From UBA2287 sp037442025 (GTDB taxonomy: Bacteria > Bacteroidota > Bacteroidia > Bacteroidales > Tenuifilaceae): a DNA stretch of 42,093 nucleotides. Below the pieces are notes generated by a model. It was not told where the DNA came from. It searched no databases and saw only the letters and a list, made by a program, of their open reading frames with translations. Positions within the stretch are counted from its first letter, which is position 1. Each line of letters opens with the position of its first letter. Positions 1 through 8,707 of the stretch are shown here, piece by piece. Position numbers and translations under genes: made by a program. The stretch is taken from positions 1 to 42,093 of the forward strand of contig JBBIRB010000023.1 in NCBI GenBank assembly GCA_037442025.1, written 5' to 3'.

Positions 1-740
1 GCTTCGGGTAAAACATCCTGAAGAATTCCCTTAGTATCGTGCGTTGATGCTGTAATTCGCACCTGATGCTTAGTTTGCGTTACGGGAAGGAAATCGGGTA
101 TTAGATCGGCTCCCGCTTTGTATGGAAAATACTGCCCTTCGCCAGCAAACTCTTTCATTTTGCTTGGTTTAATTTCGGGTAGGTTCGACCAGTCGTAACT
201 TAAAAGGGTCATAACCATCTCCTTCGATGTAAGCAACACAACGGGTGTACGTAACTTTGTAGCCGTTTCGACGGCTTTTGCCGACAGGCTCCAGCAATCG
301 TCGAGATTGCTTATGCAAAAAGTTGGAATTGAGAAACCGCCCGAAAGGGTACCGTTAATTACCGATAAATCGCCTTGAGCCCCGCAAGTTGCTGTTCCGG
401 TGGCTGGGCCTAAGCGCTGCACCAGAATGATAACCATGGGCAACTCCATCATAAATGCCATATTAATGGATTCGACCATTAAAGCGTAGCCAGGGAATGA
501 AGTTGCTGTTACAGGCACTTTTCCTGCTGTAGCAAAGCCAGTCATCCACTGAAGAGTAGTTATCTCATCGGGAGCGGCAAGCATTGTTGGGAAACGCTTG
601 GTAGCATATAAGTACAGTGAGTTTGCGGGTGTAATGGGGTAACCAACAAACACTTCGGCACCAGCCAAAACACATGCTTCAGTTATTAACCTTGAGCCAT
701 CGATGAAGGCTTTGGGTTTAGCTGAGTTTGTTGTTTGCAT
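1..740 (-). CDS. 2-oxoacid:ferredoxin oxidoreductase, alpha subunit (N-terminal part)
   Basis: Partial gene running off the left edge; 246 codons are visible from an ATG at 738-740. The translation has the N-terminal hallmarks of POR/KOR/VOR alpha subunits: GYPITPAN, then DEITTLQWMTGFATAGK, TATSFPGYALMVES and GPATGTATCGAQGDLS. This family decarboxylates 2-oxoacids oxidatively to acyl-CoA and passes electrons to ferredoxin in the cytoplasm. Pyruvate, 2-oxoglutarate or branched-chain/aromatic oxoacids are all possible; the specificity-determining regions and the TPP-binding beta subunit lie outside the window. The start overlaps the end of the upstream CoA-transferase gene by 23 bp, so the two are probably translationally coupled. 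The family is secure, the substrate unknown. Confidence 0.9.
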   Translation of the reverse strand, partial: MQTTNSAKPKAFIDGSRLITEACVLAGAEVFVGYPITPANSLYLYATKRFPTMLAAPDEITTLQWMTGFATAGKVPVTATSFPGYALMVESINMAFMMELPMVIILVQRLGPATGTATCGAQGDLSVINGTLSGGFSIPTFCISNLDDCWSLSAKAVETATKLRTPVVLLTSKEMVMTLLSYDWSNLPEIKPSKMKEFAGEGQYFPYKAGADLIPDFLPVTQTKHQVRITASTHDTKGILQDVLPE

Positions 741-1941
741 ATACTATTTGGTTATCGATTAAACTTTGTACGCTTGAATTGGAGTAACCTAGCATTTCTT
801 TCAAAATTGCTATTGTATGCTCACCATAATGGGGAGGTGCTGCAATAGTCGATTCCTTTTCATCTCCATTAAGGGTGAAAGCAACGGTTCGAAGGCCTTT
901 TATTAGCTTACCCGATGTGGTTTTACCTTCAATTACGAGTTCTTGAACCTCAGGTTGTTCAAAAACCTCCTGCATGTTAAAAACACCACCAGCAGGAACG
1001 CTTTTTCTATCGAGTTCAGATAAAAGTTCATCTCTATTCTTTCTTGATATTAACCCTTGAATAATTTGGGTTATCTCTTCCCTGTTTTTTACTCTACTAA
1101 AATTGTTGGCAAATTTAGGATTAGAAACAATATCGGGCTCCCCAAGGATGGAACATAAATCGGCAAATTGCTTATCGCTTCCAATTGCTAGTACAATGGG
1201 TTTTTGATCGGCAGTAGTAAAAATTGTTCCGTAAGGAACTATATTCGGATGGTCGGATCCCATACGTTTGGGAATTGTGTTTCCAACCAACCAATTGGTT
1301 GCCTGATTTGATAAAGCGGCTACACCGCTTTTAATTAAACTTGTTTCAATGTGTTGCCCCTTTCCGGTTCGCTCTCGCATTAAAAGTGCAAGCAATATTG
1401 CTTCCTTAAGCTGGTGACCTGCCAAAACATCCATTAATGCCACTGGCATTTTAACAGGCTGTCCATTGGGGTCGCCATTCATAAAGGTAAATCCACTTTC
1501 TGCTTGTATTATAGCATCGTAACCTGCTCGCTTATTTTTTAATCCATAGCCAGTTAAATGGGCATAAATTAATTTAGTATTGTAAGCACTAAGGGTTTCG
1601 TAATCTACTTTCAGTTTCTGAGCGTCGCCCGGCTTATAGCTAACCAAAACAATGTCGCAAACCGATGCCAACTTGTAAACAATCTCAAGCCCCTCGGGCT
1701 TGCACAGATCGAGGGCAATCGATTTTTTTCCCCAGTTAACGCAACTGAAATAACCAGAAATATCGGTTTGTTCATCCTCTGTGGGTAATTTCCAAGTACG
1801 TGTAACATCGCCCCTTGTGAGTAAATTTTCTACCTTAACAACTGTTGCTCCAAGCTCGGCCAAAGCTACACCAACACTTGGCCCCGCCAGCACGTTGGCC
1901 AACTCTAAAACCTTTATTCCAAACAAAGGTCCGTTATTCAT
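718..1941 (-). CDS. CaiB/BaiF-family (class III) CoA-transferase
   Basis: About 407 aa. The N-terminus FGIKVLELANVLAGPSVGVALAELGA and the following VVKVEN are typical of class III CoA-transferases such as formyl-CoA, carnitine and succinyl-CoA:mesaconate transferases. The aspartate of SALIDV-like context is seen here as MPVALMDVLAGHQ. These enzymes move CoA between carboxylic acids through an aspartyl-CoA intermediate. I chose the ATG at 1941 because it places the conserved GIKVLEL near the N-terminus and overlaps the symporter stop by 8 bp; an ATG at 1950 is also possible, and a longer frame from 2013 would run deep into the symporter gene. The neighbours are a symporter and a 2-oxoacid oxidoreductase. 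This suggests uptake and CoA activation of an organic acid, but the substrate cannot be read from sequence. Confidence 0.88.
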   Translation of the reverse strand: MNNGPLFGIKVLELANVLAGPSVGVALAELGATVVKVENLLTRGDVTRTWKLPTEDEQTDISGYFSCVNWGKKSIALDLCKPEGLEIVYKLASVCDIVLVSYKPGDAQKLKVDYETLSAYNTKLIYAHLTGYGLKNKRAGYDAIIQAESGFTFMNGDPNGQPVKMPVALMDVLAGHQLKEAILLALLMRERTGKGQHIETSLIKSGVAALSNQATNWLVGNTIPKRMGSDHPNIVPYGTIFTTADQKPIVLAIGSDKQFADLCSILGEPDIVSNPKFANNFSRVKNREEITQIIQGLISRKNRDELLSELDRKSVPAGGVFNMQEVFEQPEVQELVIEGKTTSGKLIKGLRTVAFTLNGDEKESTIAAPPHYGEHTIAILKEMLGYSNSSVQSLIDNQIVYANNKLS

Positions 1942-3370
1942 TTTTCGCATGAATAAATTTTCTTCTAATAAATCCGACAATAAGAGCCAGTATTGCAAAA
2001 ATAACTGCTCCATAAGTTTTATCTATATTGAACCATCCCATTTTAGCGGCTAAAATGCAAATGAAAACAGCTAAAGTGCCACCAATAAAGGCCAACTTAA
2101 CGGCAAAGGCATCAATCCATCCCTTAAAATAAATTCCGGCAATGATGACTATTGCACCAATGGCTCTTATAGCATAACTTATGTATGCAGAATCGAGTAT
2201 GCCGCTCTGAAAGTAATAAGCCAATGGAATAGTAATTAAACTTACAACTATAACAAGCCTACGAGCTGTTTGTATAACCTTTTTTTCGTCGGCTTTAGGA
2301 TTAATAAAACCATGATAAATATCTTTGGTTGCAATGGTGACAACAGCAAAATTTACAGGTCCCACTGTTGAAAGAATGGCAGCCAATATTCCGGCAAGAG
2401 CCAACCCTCCGAGAATAGGATGAATAAAATCGGCCGTAACCAGCAAGTTGGTTAAGGCTAATTTGGGGTTTTCTGTTCCAATATTATACATACCGGTAGC
2501 TGCAATTAAACCAAGAATTGCTGTCATAATACCAAAGGGAGCAATGTAAGCACTTGAAAGAATAGAAGCTTTGCGGGCAACCATTGGGCTTCTTGCAGCA
2601 AATATAGGCTGAATGCTGGCCTGAGCTGCCATACCTCCCAGAACCCCTCCTAAAAGTAAGCTGAATGCCTCATTGAGACCAACTCCAAACGGATTATAGA
2701 TGCTTCCTGTTGCTCCTTTTGCTTCGAGTAGGGTTTGTAAATTGCCAAAACCACCAACGTTAATAATACCAATAACCATTGCAATTCCTAAACCTACAAA
2801 CATTACAATAAGGTGAATAACCGAGGTAATAGCCAAAGCATGCATTCCGCCAATATAGGTATAAAGAGTAATTACACCAGCTGCAATGAAAACGGAAGTA
2901 AACCAGTCGATTTGAAAAATGGAACTCATAACGCTGGTTGCGGTTTGAAGTTGTACGTAAGCTAGTGTTATGTATGCTATTAAAAATGCAATTGCCGATA
3001 TTTTTTTGGCTTCTTTGCCAAACAAATTTTCGAGCATTTCACTAACAGTATGCACATTATTCTTCCGGTAGTGAATAGCCACAGTAAAGCCAATAATAAT
3101 CATACCTATTGATGTGGCAACATTATAAAGAATTGGTTGAAACGATAAAGTTTTAAAAGCCTTTTCACTAACCCCAATGGTACTCATTCCGCCTAGCCAC
3201 TCTGCTGCAACAACAACCGAGCAAAGAAGAATTCCTAAATTGCGGCCAGCAACAAGGTAGTCGGCAACCGAACGCGAGGCAACTTTTCGTGTTAAAAACG
3301 AAATACCAATTACTATAGCAAAATATGCTATTACTACCCAAAAATAGGTATTACTAAACAACTGATACAT
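1934..3370 (-). CDS. Sodium:solute symporter (SSS family)
   Basis: 478 aa integral membrane protein with about 13 hydrophobic segments. The segment SVADYLVAGRNLG near residue 35 is the characteristic SSS-family stretch after TM1, followed by EWLGGMSTIG in TM2. The family includes proline (PutP), pantothenate (PanF), acetate and monocarboxylate carriers driven by Na+. It is the first gene of a three-gene minus-strand unit with the CoA-transferase and the 2-oxoacid oxidoreductase, so a carboxylic or amino acid substrate is the reasonable guess. The upstream 170 bp hold the terminator of the hydrogenase operon; I found no consensus promoter there. Confidence 0.85.
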   Translation of the reverse strand: MYQLFSNTYFWVVIAYFAIVIGISFLTRKVASRSVADYLVAGRNLGILLCSVVVAAEWLGGMSTIGVSEKAFKTLSFQPILYNVATSIGMIIIGFTVAIHYRKNNVHTVSEMLENLFGKEAKKISAIAFLIAYITLAYVQLQTATSVMSSIFQIDWFTSVFIAAGVITLYTYIGGMHALAITSVIHLIVMFVGLGIAMVIGIINVGGFGNLQTLLEAKGATGSIYNPFGVGLNEAFSLLLGGVLGGMAAQASIQPIFAARSPMVARKASILSSAYIAPFGIMTAILGLIAATGMYNIGTENPKLALTNLLVTADFIHPILGGLALAGILAAILSTVGPVNFAVVTIATKDIYHGFINPKADEKKVIQTARRLVIVVSLITIPLAYYFQSGILDSAYISYAIRAIGAIVIIAGIYFKGWIDAFAVKLAFIGGTLAVFICILAAKMGWFNIDKTYGAVIFAILALIVGFIRRKFIHAKNE

Positions 3371-3497
3371 AATTTATTAATGAATTATTAGGATTAGTTA
3401 TATGGGCACGCAAGTTAGCTAATTCTTAGAGTTGAATGAATATTGCAAACGTTTTTTTCAGGCGTTTCTTCAAAATTTCGAAAAAATTGAAATAAAG

Positions 3498-3526
3498 GAA
3501 AGGGTTGCCATTCTGACAACCCTTTC
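3498..3526 (-). terminator. Intrinsic terminator of the hydABC operon
   Basis: A 10-bp perfect stem (GAAAGGGTTG at 3498-3507 with its complement at 3517-3526). It can be extended inward by three pairs including one G-U, leaving a GAA triloop. It lies 17 bp beyond the hydC stop and is followed on the minus strand by a U-rich run. It separates the hydrogenase operon from the symporter unit. The rest of 3371-3542 holds nothing else I can recognise. Confidence 0.8.
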
Positions 3527-3542
3527 AATTAAAAAAATTAAA

Positions 3543-4025
3543 CTACTGGTACTCTTTCAGTATATCCTGAACTCCGTCGGGCGATACGCGACCGTACACT
3601 TTTTCGCCAACAAGTACCACTGGAGCAAGTCCGCATGCACCTACGCAACGCAGGCAACTTAGCGAGAATTTACCATCGGGGCTTGTTTCGCCAACTTTAA
3701 TGTTAAGTATGCGCTTAAACTCGTCGACTACTTTTTCGGCTCCACGAACGTAACATGCTGTACCGGTGCAAATGCTTATTGGGTGCTGTCCCTTTGGGAT
3801 CATGGTAAAGAACGAGTAAAATGTTACCACACCATATACCTTTGCAACCGAAACATTAAGCTCTGCTGCAACAACCTCTTGCACTTCTGCTGGTAGGTAT
3901 CCAAAATGACCCTGTGCTTTATGAAGCACGTTGATTAGTTCACCGGGTTCGTTATTGAAGGATTTGCAAATCTCCTTGAGCTTAGCAACATCCTCTTTTT
4001 TTAGCTCAACTTTAATATGTGACAT
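3543..4025 (-). CDS. hydC: HydC: NuoE-like [2Fe-2S] subunit of HydABC-type [FeFe] hydrogenase
   Basis: 160 aa, the usual size for the 24-kDa NuoE/HydC family. After an N-terminal helical region (NVLHKAQGHFGYLP) comes a thioredoxin-like domain. Its four cluster ligands are in CTGTAC (about residues 86-91) and CLRCVGAC (about 124-131), giving one [2Fe-2S] cluster. HydC docks on HydB and belongs to the electron path around the flavin. It is the last gene of the unit that starts at 8042, 16 bp after hydA and just before a terminator. A canonical AGGAGGA lies 7 nt before its ATG, which is unusual in this window. Family assignment is secure. Confidence 0.95.
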   Translation of the reverse strand: MSHIKVELKKEDVAKLKEICKSFNNEPGELINVLHKAQGHFGYLPAEVQEVVAAELNVSVAKVYGVVTFYSFFTMIPKGQHPISICTGTACYVRGAEKVVDEFKRILNIKVGETSPDGKFSLSCLRCVGACGLAPVVLVGEKVYGRVSPDGVQDILKEYQ

Positions 4026-4032
4026 TGACCAA

Positions 4033-4039
4033 TCCTCCT
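4033..4039 (-). promoter_or_regulatory. Strong Shine-Dalgarno of hydC
   Basis: AGGAGGA on the minus strand, 7 nt upstream of the hydC ATG (4023-4025). It is notable because the rpo, ribosomal, etf and most other genes here lack a recognisable Shine-Dalgarno. Confidence 0.8.
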
Positions 4040-4041
4040 AA

Positions 4042-5817
4042 TTAAATGTAAATATCCTTTTTTCCTTTAACGAAGTAGTGCGTGTGCAGCAGGTGGTGCG
4101 CCTTATCGCTCATGGGTTTACCCAAAAACTCCTCGTAAAGTTTTACAATATATGGATTCTCATGCGATTTACGCACTGGTTTATCCTTATCCTCGAGGTA
4201 AATGGCTGCAGTGCGTGCCTTAAGAATGGCGGAGTCGCCATGGTGAAGTGGCTGACCACCACCACCAATACAACCACCCGGACAAGCCATTACTTCAATA
4301 GCGTGGTAATTAACTTTTCCGTCGCGCACATCTTCAAGAAGTTTACGAGCATTACCCAACCCGTGAGCAATACCTATATTTACTGGTAAACCATTGAAAT
4401 CGATGGTTGCCGAACGAATACCCTGCATTCCACGGAGCTCGGTAAAATCAACCCTTTCTAACTTTTTGCCAGTGTGCACTTCGTAAGCGGTACGAACAGC
4501 GGCCTCAATAACACCACCCGTTGCACCAAAAATAACTGCAGCACCAGTCGATTCGCCTAACGGACGATCGAAGTCCATGTCGGGTAAATCGGTAAAGTTA
4601 ATGTTGAACTCTTTAATTAGGTGAGCTAACTCGCGAGTCGAAATGGAGTAGTCAACATCGGGGTTGCCGTTAACTTTAAACTCGTCGCGTTGCGCTTCGT
4701 ACTTTTTAGCCAAGCAAGGCATAACCGAAACCACAACCATATCTTCGCGCTTAATGCCCATTTTATCGGCAAAATATGTTTTAGCTATGGCTCCAAACAT
4801 TTGCTGTGGCGACTTGGCTGTAGAGGGCACATCGAGCATATCGTTAAAGTTGTGCTCGAAGAAGTTTACCCAACCTGGGCAGCAACTTGTAAGTATAGGA
4901 AGTTTCACATTCTTGTCTCCTGCGAGGTGACGGCCTAAACGGTCGAGAAGTTCAGTTCCCTCCTCCATAATGGTAAGGTCGGCAGCAAAATCGGTATCGA
5001 AAATGTAATCGAAACCAATCTCTTTAAGGGCTGCAACCATTTTACCAGTTACAATCGTTCCTGGCTCCATGCCAAACTCTTCGCCTAATGCAACACGAAT
5101 TGCAGGTGCAGTTTGAACAATTACCTTTTTGGTAGGATCGGCTAGGGCACGAATAATTTTTGGAGTATGATCGACTTCGGTAAGTGCACCGGTAGGACAA
5201 ACTGCAACACACTGTCCGCAGTAAGTACAAGGCGACTTTTCGAGATTTTGCTCAAATGCAGGGGCAACAACCGACATAAACCCACGGTTTATAGCGTTTA
5301 GAGCGCCTACGGTTTGAACCGTATTACACATCATTTCGCAACGACGGCACATGATACATTTGTCGAGGTCGCGAATAATTGAGGGCGATGTATCGACCCT
5401 GTAGGTGCTCATTTCGGCATAATCCTGACCCGGAATGTTACGAACACCAAGTTTCACAGCCATATCCTGCAATTCGCAATGACCGCTCTTGGCGCATGTT
5501 AAGCAATCCTTTGGGTGATCGCTCAGAATAAGTTCGAGAATAGTACGGCGAGCGTTAATAACCCTCATAGTATGGGTTTTCACCACCATTCCCTCGGTAC
5601 AGTCGGTTGAGCACGAAGGAGCCAAGTTACGGCGACCTTCAACCTCAACAACGCAAATACGACAGCCTGCAGGTTTATTCTCAATATTTAGGTCTTTTAA
5701 CTCCATGTAACAAAGCACAGGGATATCGATACCTAGCTGCTTTGCGGCTTTGTAAATTGTTGTTCCTTTTGGAACCTCAATCGCCTTATTATCTATGGTT
5801 AGTTTTACTGTTTCCAT
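4042..5817 (-). CDS. hydA: HydA: catalytic subunit of HydABC-type [FeFe] hydrogenase (copy 1)
   Basis: 591 aa. Domain order: plant-type [2Fe-2S] domain (Cys at about 36, 52, 55, 69), His/Cys-ligated [4Fe-4S] (HPKDC..C....C, 101-114), two [4Fe-4S] ferredoxin motifs (CIMCRRCEMMC 154-164; CTYCGQCVAVCP 197-208), then the H-cluster domain. H-cluster motifs are all canonical: TSCCPGW (C312 proton-transfer position, C313 ligand), MPCLAKKYE (C368) and MACPGGC (C512, C516). A C-terminal HHLLHTHY closes the protein. It reduces protons or oxidises H2 in the cytoplasm. With HydB and HydC it is the set that in Thermotoga and Acetobacterium bifurcates electrons between NAD(H) and ferredoxin; that activity here is inferred. 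It needs HydEFG maturases, which are not in this window. Confidence 0.96.
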   Translation of the reverse strand: METVKLTIDNKAIEVPKGTTIYKAAKQLGIDIPVLCYMELKDLNIENKPAGCRICVVEVEGRRNLAPSCSTDCTEGMVVKTHTMRVINARRTILELILSDHPKDCLTCAKSGHCELQDMAVKLGVRNIPGQDYAEMSTYRVDTSPSIIRDLDKCIMCRRCEMMCNTVQTVGALNAINRGFMSVVAPAFEQNLEKSPCTYCGQCVAVCPTGALTEVDHTPKIIRALADPTKKVIVQTAPAIRVALGEEFGMEPGTIVTGKMVAALKEIGFDYIFDTDFAADLTIMEEGTELLDRLGRHLAGDKNVKLPILTSCCPGWVNFFEHNFNDMLDVPSTAKSPQQMFGAIAKTYFADKMGIKREDMVVVSVMPCLAKKYEAQRDEFKVNGNPDVDYSISTRELAHLIKEFNINFTDLPDMDFDRPLGESTGAAVIFGATGGVIEAAVRTAYEVHTGKKLERVDFTELRGMQGIRSATIDFNGLPVNIGIAHGLGNARKLLEDVRDGKVNYHAIEVMACPGGCIGGGGQPLHHGDSAILKARTAAIYLEDKDKPVRKSHENPYIVKLYEEFLGKPMSDKAHHLLHTHYFVKGKKDIYI

Positions 5818-5833
5818 TTATTATACCCCCTAA

Positions 5834-7624
5834 TTATTGAATGCTAATTGCACTGAATTTACACTTCTCGATACAAGCACCGCACTTGATACAAATTGAA
5901 GTATCGATAACGTGAGGCTTTTTACGATCGCCACTAATTGCATTAACCGGACAAATTCGAGCGCAAGCGGTACAGCCAACGCATGCTTCGGCTTCAATTA
6001 CGTACTGCATAAGCGCCTTACACTGACCCGAACGGCATTTCTTGTCGTTAACGTGCTCTAAATACTCATAGTAAAAATTATCGAGAGTAGAGAGAACAGG
6101 ATTTGGTGAAGTTTGACCTAATCCGCAAAGCGATGCATCTTTAATAACATGGCTCAAATTGCGTAACCTATCGATGTCTTCCATTTCGCCTTTTCCTTCG
6201 GTTAAACGCTGCAGTAACTCATAAAGGCGCTTGTTACCAATACGGCAAGGTGCACATTTTCCGCAGCTCTCCTCAACAGTGAAGTCGAGATAGAATTTTG
6301 CAACCGACACCATGCAATCATCCTCGTCCATAACAATCATACCACCCGAGCCCATCATTGAGCCTGCTGCGATAAGATTATCGTAATCGATAGGTGTATC
6401 GAGGTGTTTCTCGGTTAAGCAACCACCCGAAGGGCCGCCAGTTTGAACTGCTTTAAATTTCTTACCGTCCTTAATTCCTCCTCCAATTTCGTAAATAACC
6501 TCGCGAAGGGTTATACCCATTGGTACTTCGATAAGACCAACGTTATTTATTTTTCCGGCAAGTGCAAATACTTTCGTTCCTTTCGATTTTTCGGTACCAA
6601 TCGAAGCAAACCACTCAGCACCTTTTAAGTAAATAACAGGGATGTTGGCAAACGTTTCAACGTTATTAACGTTGGTAGGTTTTCCAAGGTAGCCGCTTTC
6701 TGCGGGGAAAGGTGGTTTAACGGTTGGCTCACCGCGCTCACCTTCCATTGAATGGATAAGAGCAGTTTCCTCGCCGCAAACAAATGCACCAGCACCGTAA
6801 CGAAGTTCGATATCGAAATCGAAACCGCTTCCTAAAATGTCTTTACCTAGCAAACCAAACTCACGTGCCTGATCCAAAGCAATTTTTAATCGCTCAATGG
6901 CAAGGGGGTACTCGGCACGGATGTAAACCAAACCTTTGGTTGCACCTATACAGAAGCCGTTTATTGCCATAGCTTCAATTACTGAATGGGGGTCGCCTTC
7001 GAGAATCGAACGATCCATAAACGCTCCGGGGTCGCCCTCATCGGCATTGCAAACCACGTACTTCTGGTCGGCATGATTTTTCGAAGCAATTTCCCACTTA
7101 AGACCTGTTGGGAAACCACCACCTCCACGACCGCGAAGACCCGATTTTTTCATTTGCTCAATAGCAGCCTGAGCACCCATATCGAAAACTTTGCCAAGCG
7201 CCTGGTAACCATCGCGAGCAATGTACTCCTCAATATTTTCGGGGTTAATTACGCCGCAATTGCGTAAAGCAATACGAATTTGCTTTTGGTAAAAGCCCAT
7301 GTGCTTCGAATCGCTAATGTGCTCCTTTTTGTCGGGATCGAGATATAAAAGACGATTAACCTTGCGCCCCTTAACAACATGCTCGGCTATTAGCTCAGCA
7401 GCGTCGCTTCCCTTAACTTGTGTATAGAATGTGTTGTCGGGTAGTACCTTAACAATAGGACCCTTTTCGCAGAACCCGAAGCAACCGGTCATAATTACCT
7501 GCACTTCGTTTTCGAGCCCATTTTTTGCCAATTCGCTCTTTAAGCTTTCAACAATTGAATCGCTCTCAGAAGCACGGCAACCGGTACCACCGCAAACGAG
7601 AAGATGCATTCTGTATTTTGCCAT
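5834..7624 (-). CDS. hydB: HydB: full-length NuoF-like flavin/NADH subunit of HydABC hydrogenase
   Basis: 596 aa with the complete HydB architecture. It starts with a thioredoxin-like [2Fe-2S] domain (C11, C16, C48, C52). Next comes the NuoF core with the GLRGRGGGGFPTGLKW FMN/NADH region, CNADEGDPGAF and GAGAFVCGEETAL. After that come the ESCGKCAPCRIG...CGLGQ [4Fe-4S] site and a C-terminal two-cluster ferredoxin domain (CVGCTACARICP and CIKCGACIEKCK). It binds FMN and NAD(H) and is the proposed bifurcation centre in HydABC enzymes. A strong AAGGAGGA lies 6 nt before the ATG. It sits 16 bp from hydA and 19 bp from the upstream [2Fe-2S] gene. Compare the minimal HydB at 14228-15388, which lacks both the N- and C-terminal cluster domains. 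Confidence 0.96.
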   Translation of the reverse strand: MAKYRMHLLVCGGTGCRASESDSIVESLKSELAKNGLENEVQVIMTGCFGFCEKGPIVKVLPDNTFYTQVKGSDAAELIAEHVVKGRKVNRLLYLDPDKKEHISDSKHMGFYQKQIRIALRNCGVINPENIEEYIARDGYQALGKVFDMGAQAAIEQMKKSGLRGRGGGGFPTGLKWEIASKNHADQKYVVCNADEGDPGAFMDRSILEGDPHSVIEAMAINGFCIGATKGLVYIRAEYPLAIERLKIALDQAREFGLLGKDILGSGFDFDIELRYGAGAFVCGEETALIHSMEGERGEPTVKPPFPAESGYLGKPTNVNNVETFANIPVIYLKGAEWFASIGTEKSKGTKVFALAGKINNVGLIEVPMGITLREVIYEIGGGIKDGKKFKAVQTGGPSGGCLTEKHLDTPIDYDNLIAAGSMMGSGGMIVMDEDDCMVSVAKFYLDFTVEESCGKCAPCRIGNKRLYELLQRLTEGKGEMEDIDRLRNLSHVIKDASLCGLGQTSPNPVLSTLDNFYYEYLEHVNDKKCRSGQCKALMQYVIEAEACVGCTACARICPVNAISGDRKKPHVIDTSICIKCGACIEKCKFSAISIQ

Positions 7625-7630
7625 TACTTT

Positions 7631-7638
7631 TCCTCCTT
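7631..7638 (-). promoter_or_regulatory. Strong Shine-Dalgarno of hydB
   Basis: AAGGAGGA on the minus strand, 6 nt upstream of the hydB ATG (7622-7624); one of only three clear AGGAGG sites in front of genes in the window. Confidence 0.8.
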
Positions 7639-7643
7639 AGCGG

Positions 7644-8042
7644 TTATTTGTTGTCAATAGTATTATAATTCATCGGAATAATTCCGTCTACAAGTTCGCC
7701 AGTTTTAATGTACTTCTCAATAATTTCATCGGCTTTCTTTGAGTCTACGTAACCAAAAACAACTGGCTCCTGGCTTGGCAATGTAACCTCAATTGTTGGC
7801 TCGGCGTAGCAGTAGCCCATACATCCGGTTTGAGTAACCACTGCATCGATGCTGCGTTTCTCAAGCTCATCGATAAAGAACTCCATTACGGTTTTAGCAC
7901 CCGACGCAATTCCGCAAGTTGCCATAGCAACTTTAATTTGAACACGTCCTTCTGGGTTTTCACCTTTTTCTCTCAAGTCGATCTTGCCTTGAAGCTGCTC
8001 CTTCATCTTTTTCAGATCGGCTAACGATTTCACTTTATTCAT
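7644..8042 (-). CDS. Thioredoxin-like [2Fe-2S] ferredoxin, first gene of the hydABC unit
   Basis: 132 aa. After a basic helical N-terminus there is a single thioredoxin-like [2Fe-2S] domain with Cys in TCGIASGAK and in QTGCMGYCYAEPTIEV. This is the same fold and spacing as the HydB N-terminal domain. Similar small proteins are found beside hydABC in Thermotoga and clostridia, where they are thought to be accessory electron carriers or subunits. It heads the hydrogenase unit, and a near-perfect Rex-type palindrome lies 17-34 nt before its ATG. It might serve as a fourth subunit or as a link to the sensory hydrogenase; the sequence does not decide. Confidence 0.88.
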   Translation of the reverse strand: MNKVKSLADLKKMKEQLQGKIDLREKGENPEGRVQIKVAMATCGIASGAKTVMEFFIDELEKRSIDAVVTQTGCMGYCYAEPTIEVTLPSQEPVVFGYVDSKKADEIIEKYIKTGELVDGIIPMNYNTIDNK

Positions 8043-8058
8043 ACACTTCTCAGGTTTT

Positions 8059-8076
8059 ATGTTAATTTATTAACAA
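8059..8076 (-). promoter_or_regulatory. Putative Rex operator upstream of hydABC
   Basis: The plus strand reads ATGTTAATTTATTAACAA. This matches 13 of the 14 specified bases of the Rex operator TTGTTAA-N4-TTAACAA. It is centred about 25 nt upstream of the first ATG of the hydABC unit, so a bound repressor would block transcription initiation or early elongation. A TTTG directly upstream (minus strand, ATCGTTTG) may be part of a poor -7 element. Rex is an NADH/NAD+-sensing repressor; its binding here is inference. The rest of the 113-bp gap (8043-8155) shows nothing else. Confidence 0.75.
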
Positions 8077-8155
8077 ACGATTTGTAAGTTTTGGACGGTA
8101 AAATTATTCAGATTGTAACACATTTTAAGTAAATTGCTTATGTTTTATAACCTAA

Positions 8156-8707
8156 CTACGCTATTTGTATTTCGTCTAAATTTAAAGAGATCATCTCTTT
8201 CAACATTCGGTACACTTCTGGCTCGTTAATGGCAATGCCATCGAGAGCCTCTTTAACCTCGCTTGTGTCAAAAACATACTCATTTCCATTTAGCGAATGC
8301 CGATAAATGAAATCGATTTGCGGATTTGCATTGATTAACAGCATAATAACTCCTGTTATATCGCCAAGTGGCTGCCTATCGATATGGTTGAATCTTAGTA
8401 TGGCCTGTAAGTGGGTTCCTTTACCCACTTCCGAAGAAATTGAAAGTGAACCTCCTGTAAGTTCACAGGCATCCTTTAATAAAGGTATACCCATTCCAAC
8501 CCTTCGGGTTGTGCGAGATGTGATGTATGGATCGGTTATTTTTTCGAGCATATCAGCAGGAATTCCCTTGCCATTGTCGATTACCGAAATAATTAGAGTA
8601 TCCGCATCTGTATTAGTATTAGCATCAACAACCACCTCGATTAGCGTGGCATTGGCCACAATCGAATTCTGAACAATATCGAGTATGTGTAAGGCTAGCT
8701 CTTTCAT
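8156..8707 (-). CDS. GHKL ATP-binding protein (histidine-kinase-like ATPase)
   Basis: 183 aa from the ATG at 8707. It contains little more than a GHKL ATPase domain: N-box around LALHILDIVQNSIVANA, G1 box DNGKGIP and G2 region RRVGMGIPLLKDACELTGG. There is no phospho-acceptor H-box or transmembrane sensor, so it is not a classical sensor kinase. The C-terminal 60 residues match nothing I recognise. The start was chosen because the ATG overlaps the PHP stop as ATGA; an in-frame ATG 30 nt upstream would lie further inside the PHP gene. It is the last gene of the regulatory unit between the two hydrogenases. A role in switch-type signalling is inference. Confidence 0.85.
   Translation of the reverse strand: MKELALHILDIVQNSIVANATLIEVVVDANTNTDADTLIISVIDNGKGIPADMLEKITDPYITSRTTRRVGMGIPLLKDACELTGGSLSISSEVGKGTHLQAILRFNHIDRQPLGDITGVIMLLINANPQIDFIYRHSLNGNEYVFDTSEVKEALDGIAINEPEVYRMLKEMISLNLDEIQIA

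Noticed and set aside
8059..8076. Simple AT-rich palindrome by chance at the first Rex-like site
   Set aside because: Thirteen of 14 matches together with independent sites of 13/14 and 12/14 before the other two units of the same island makes chance unlikely, although it has not been tested statistically here.
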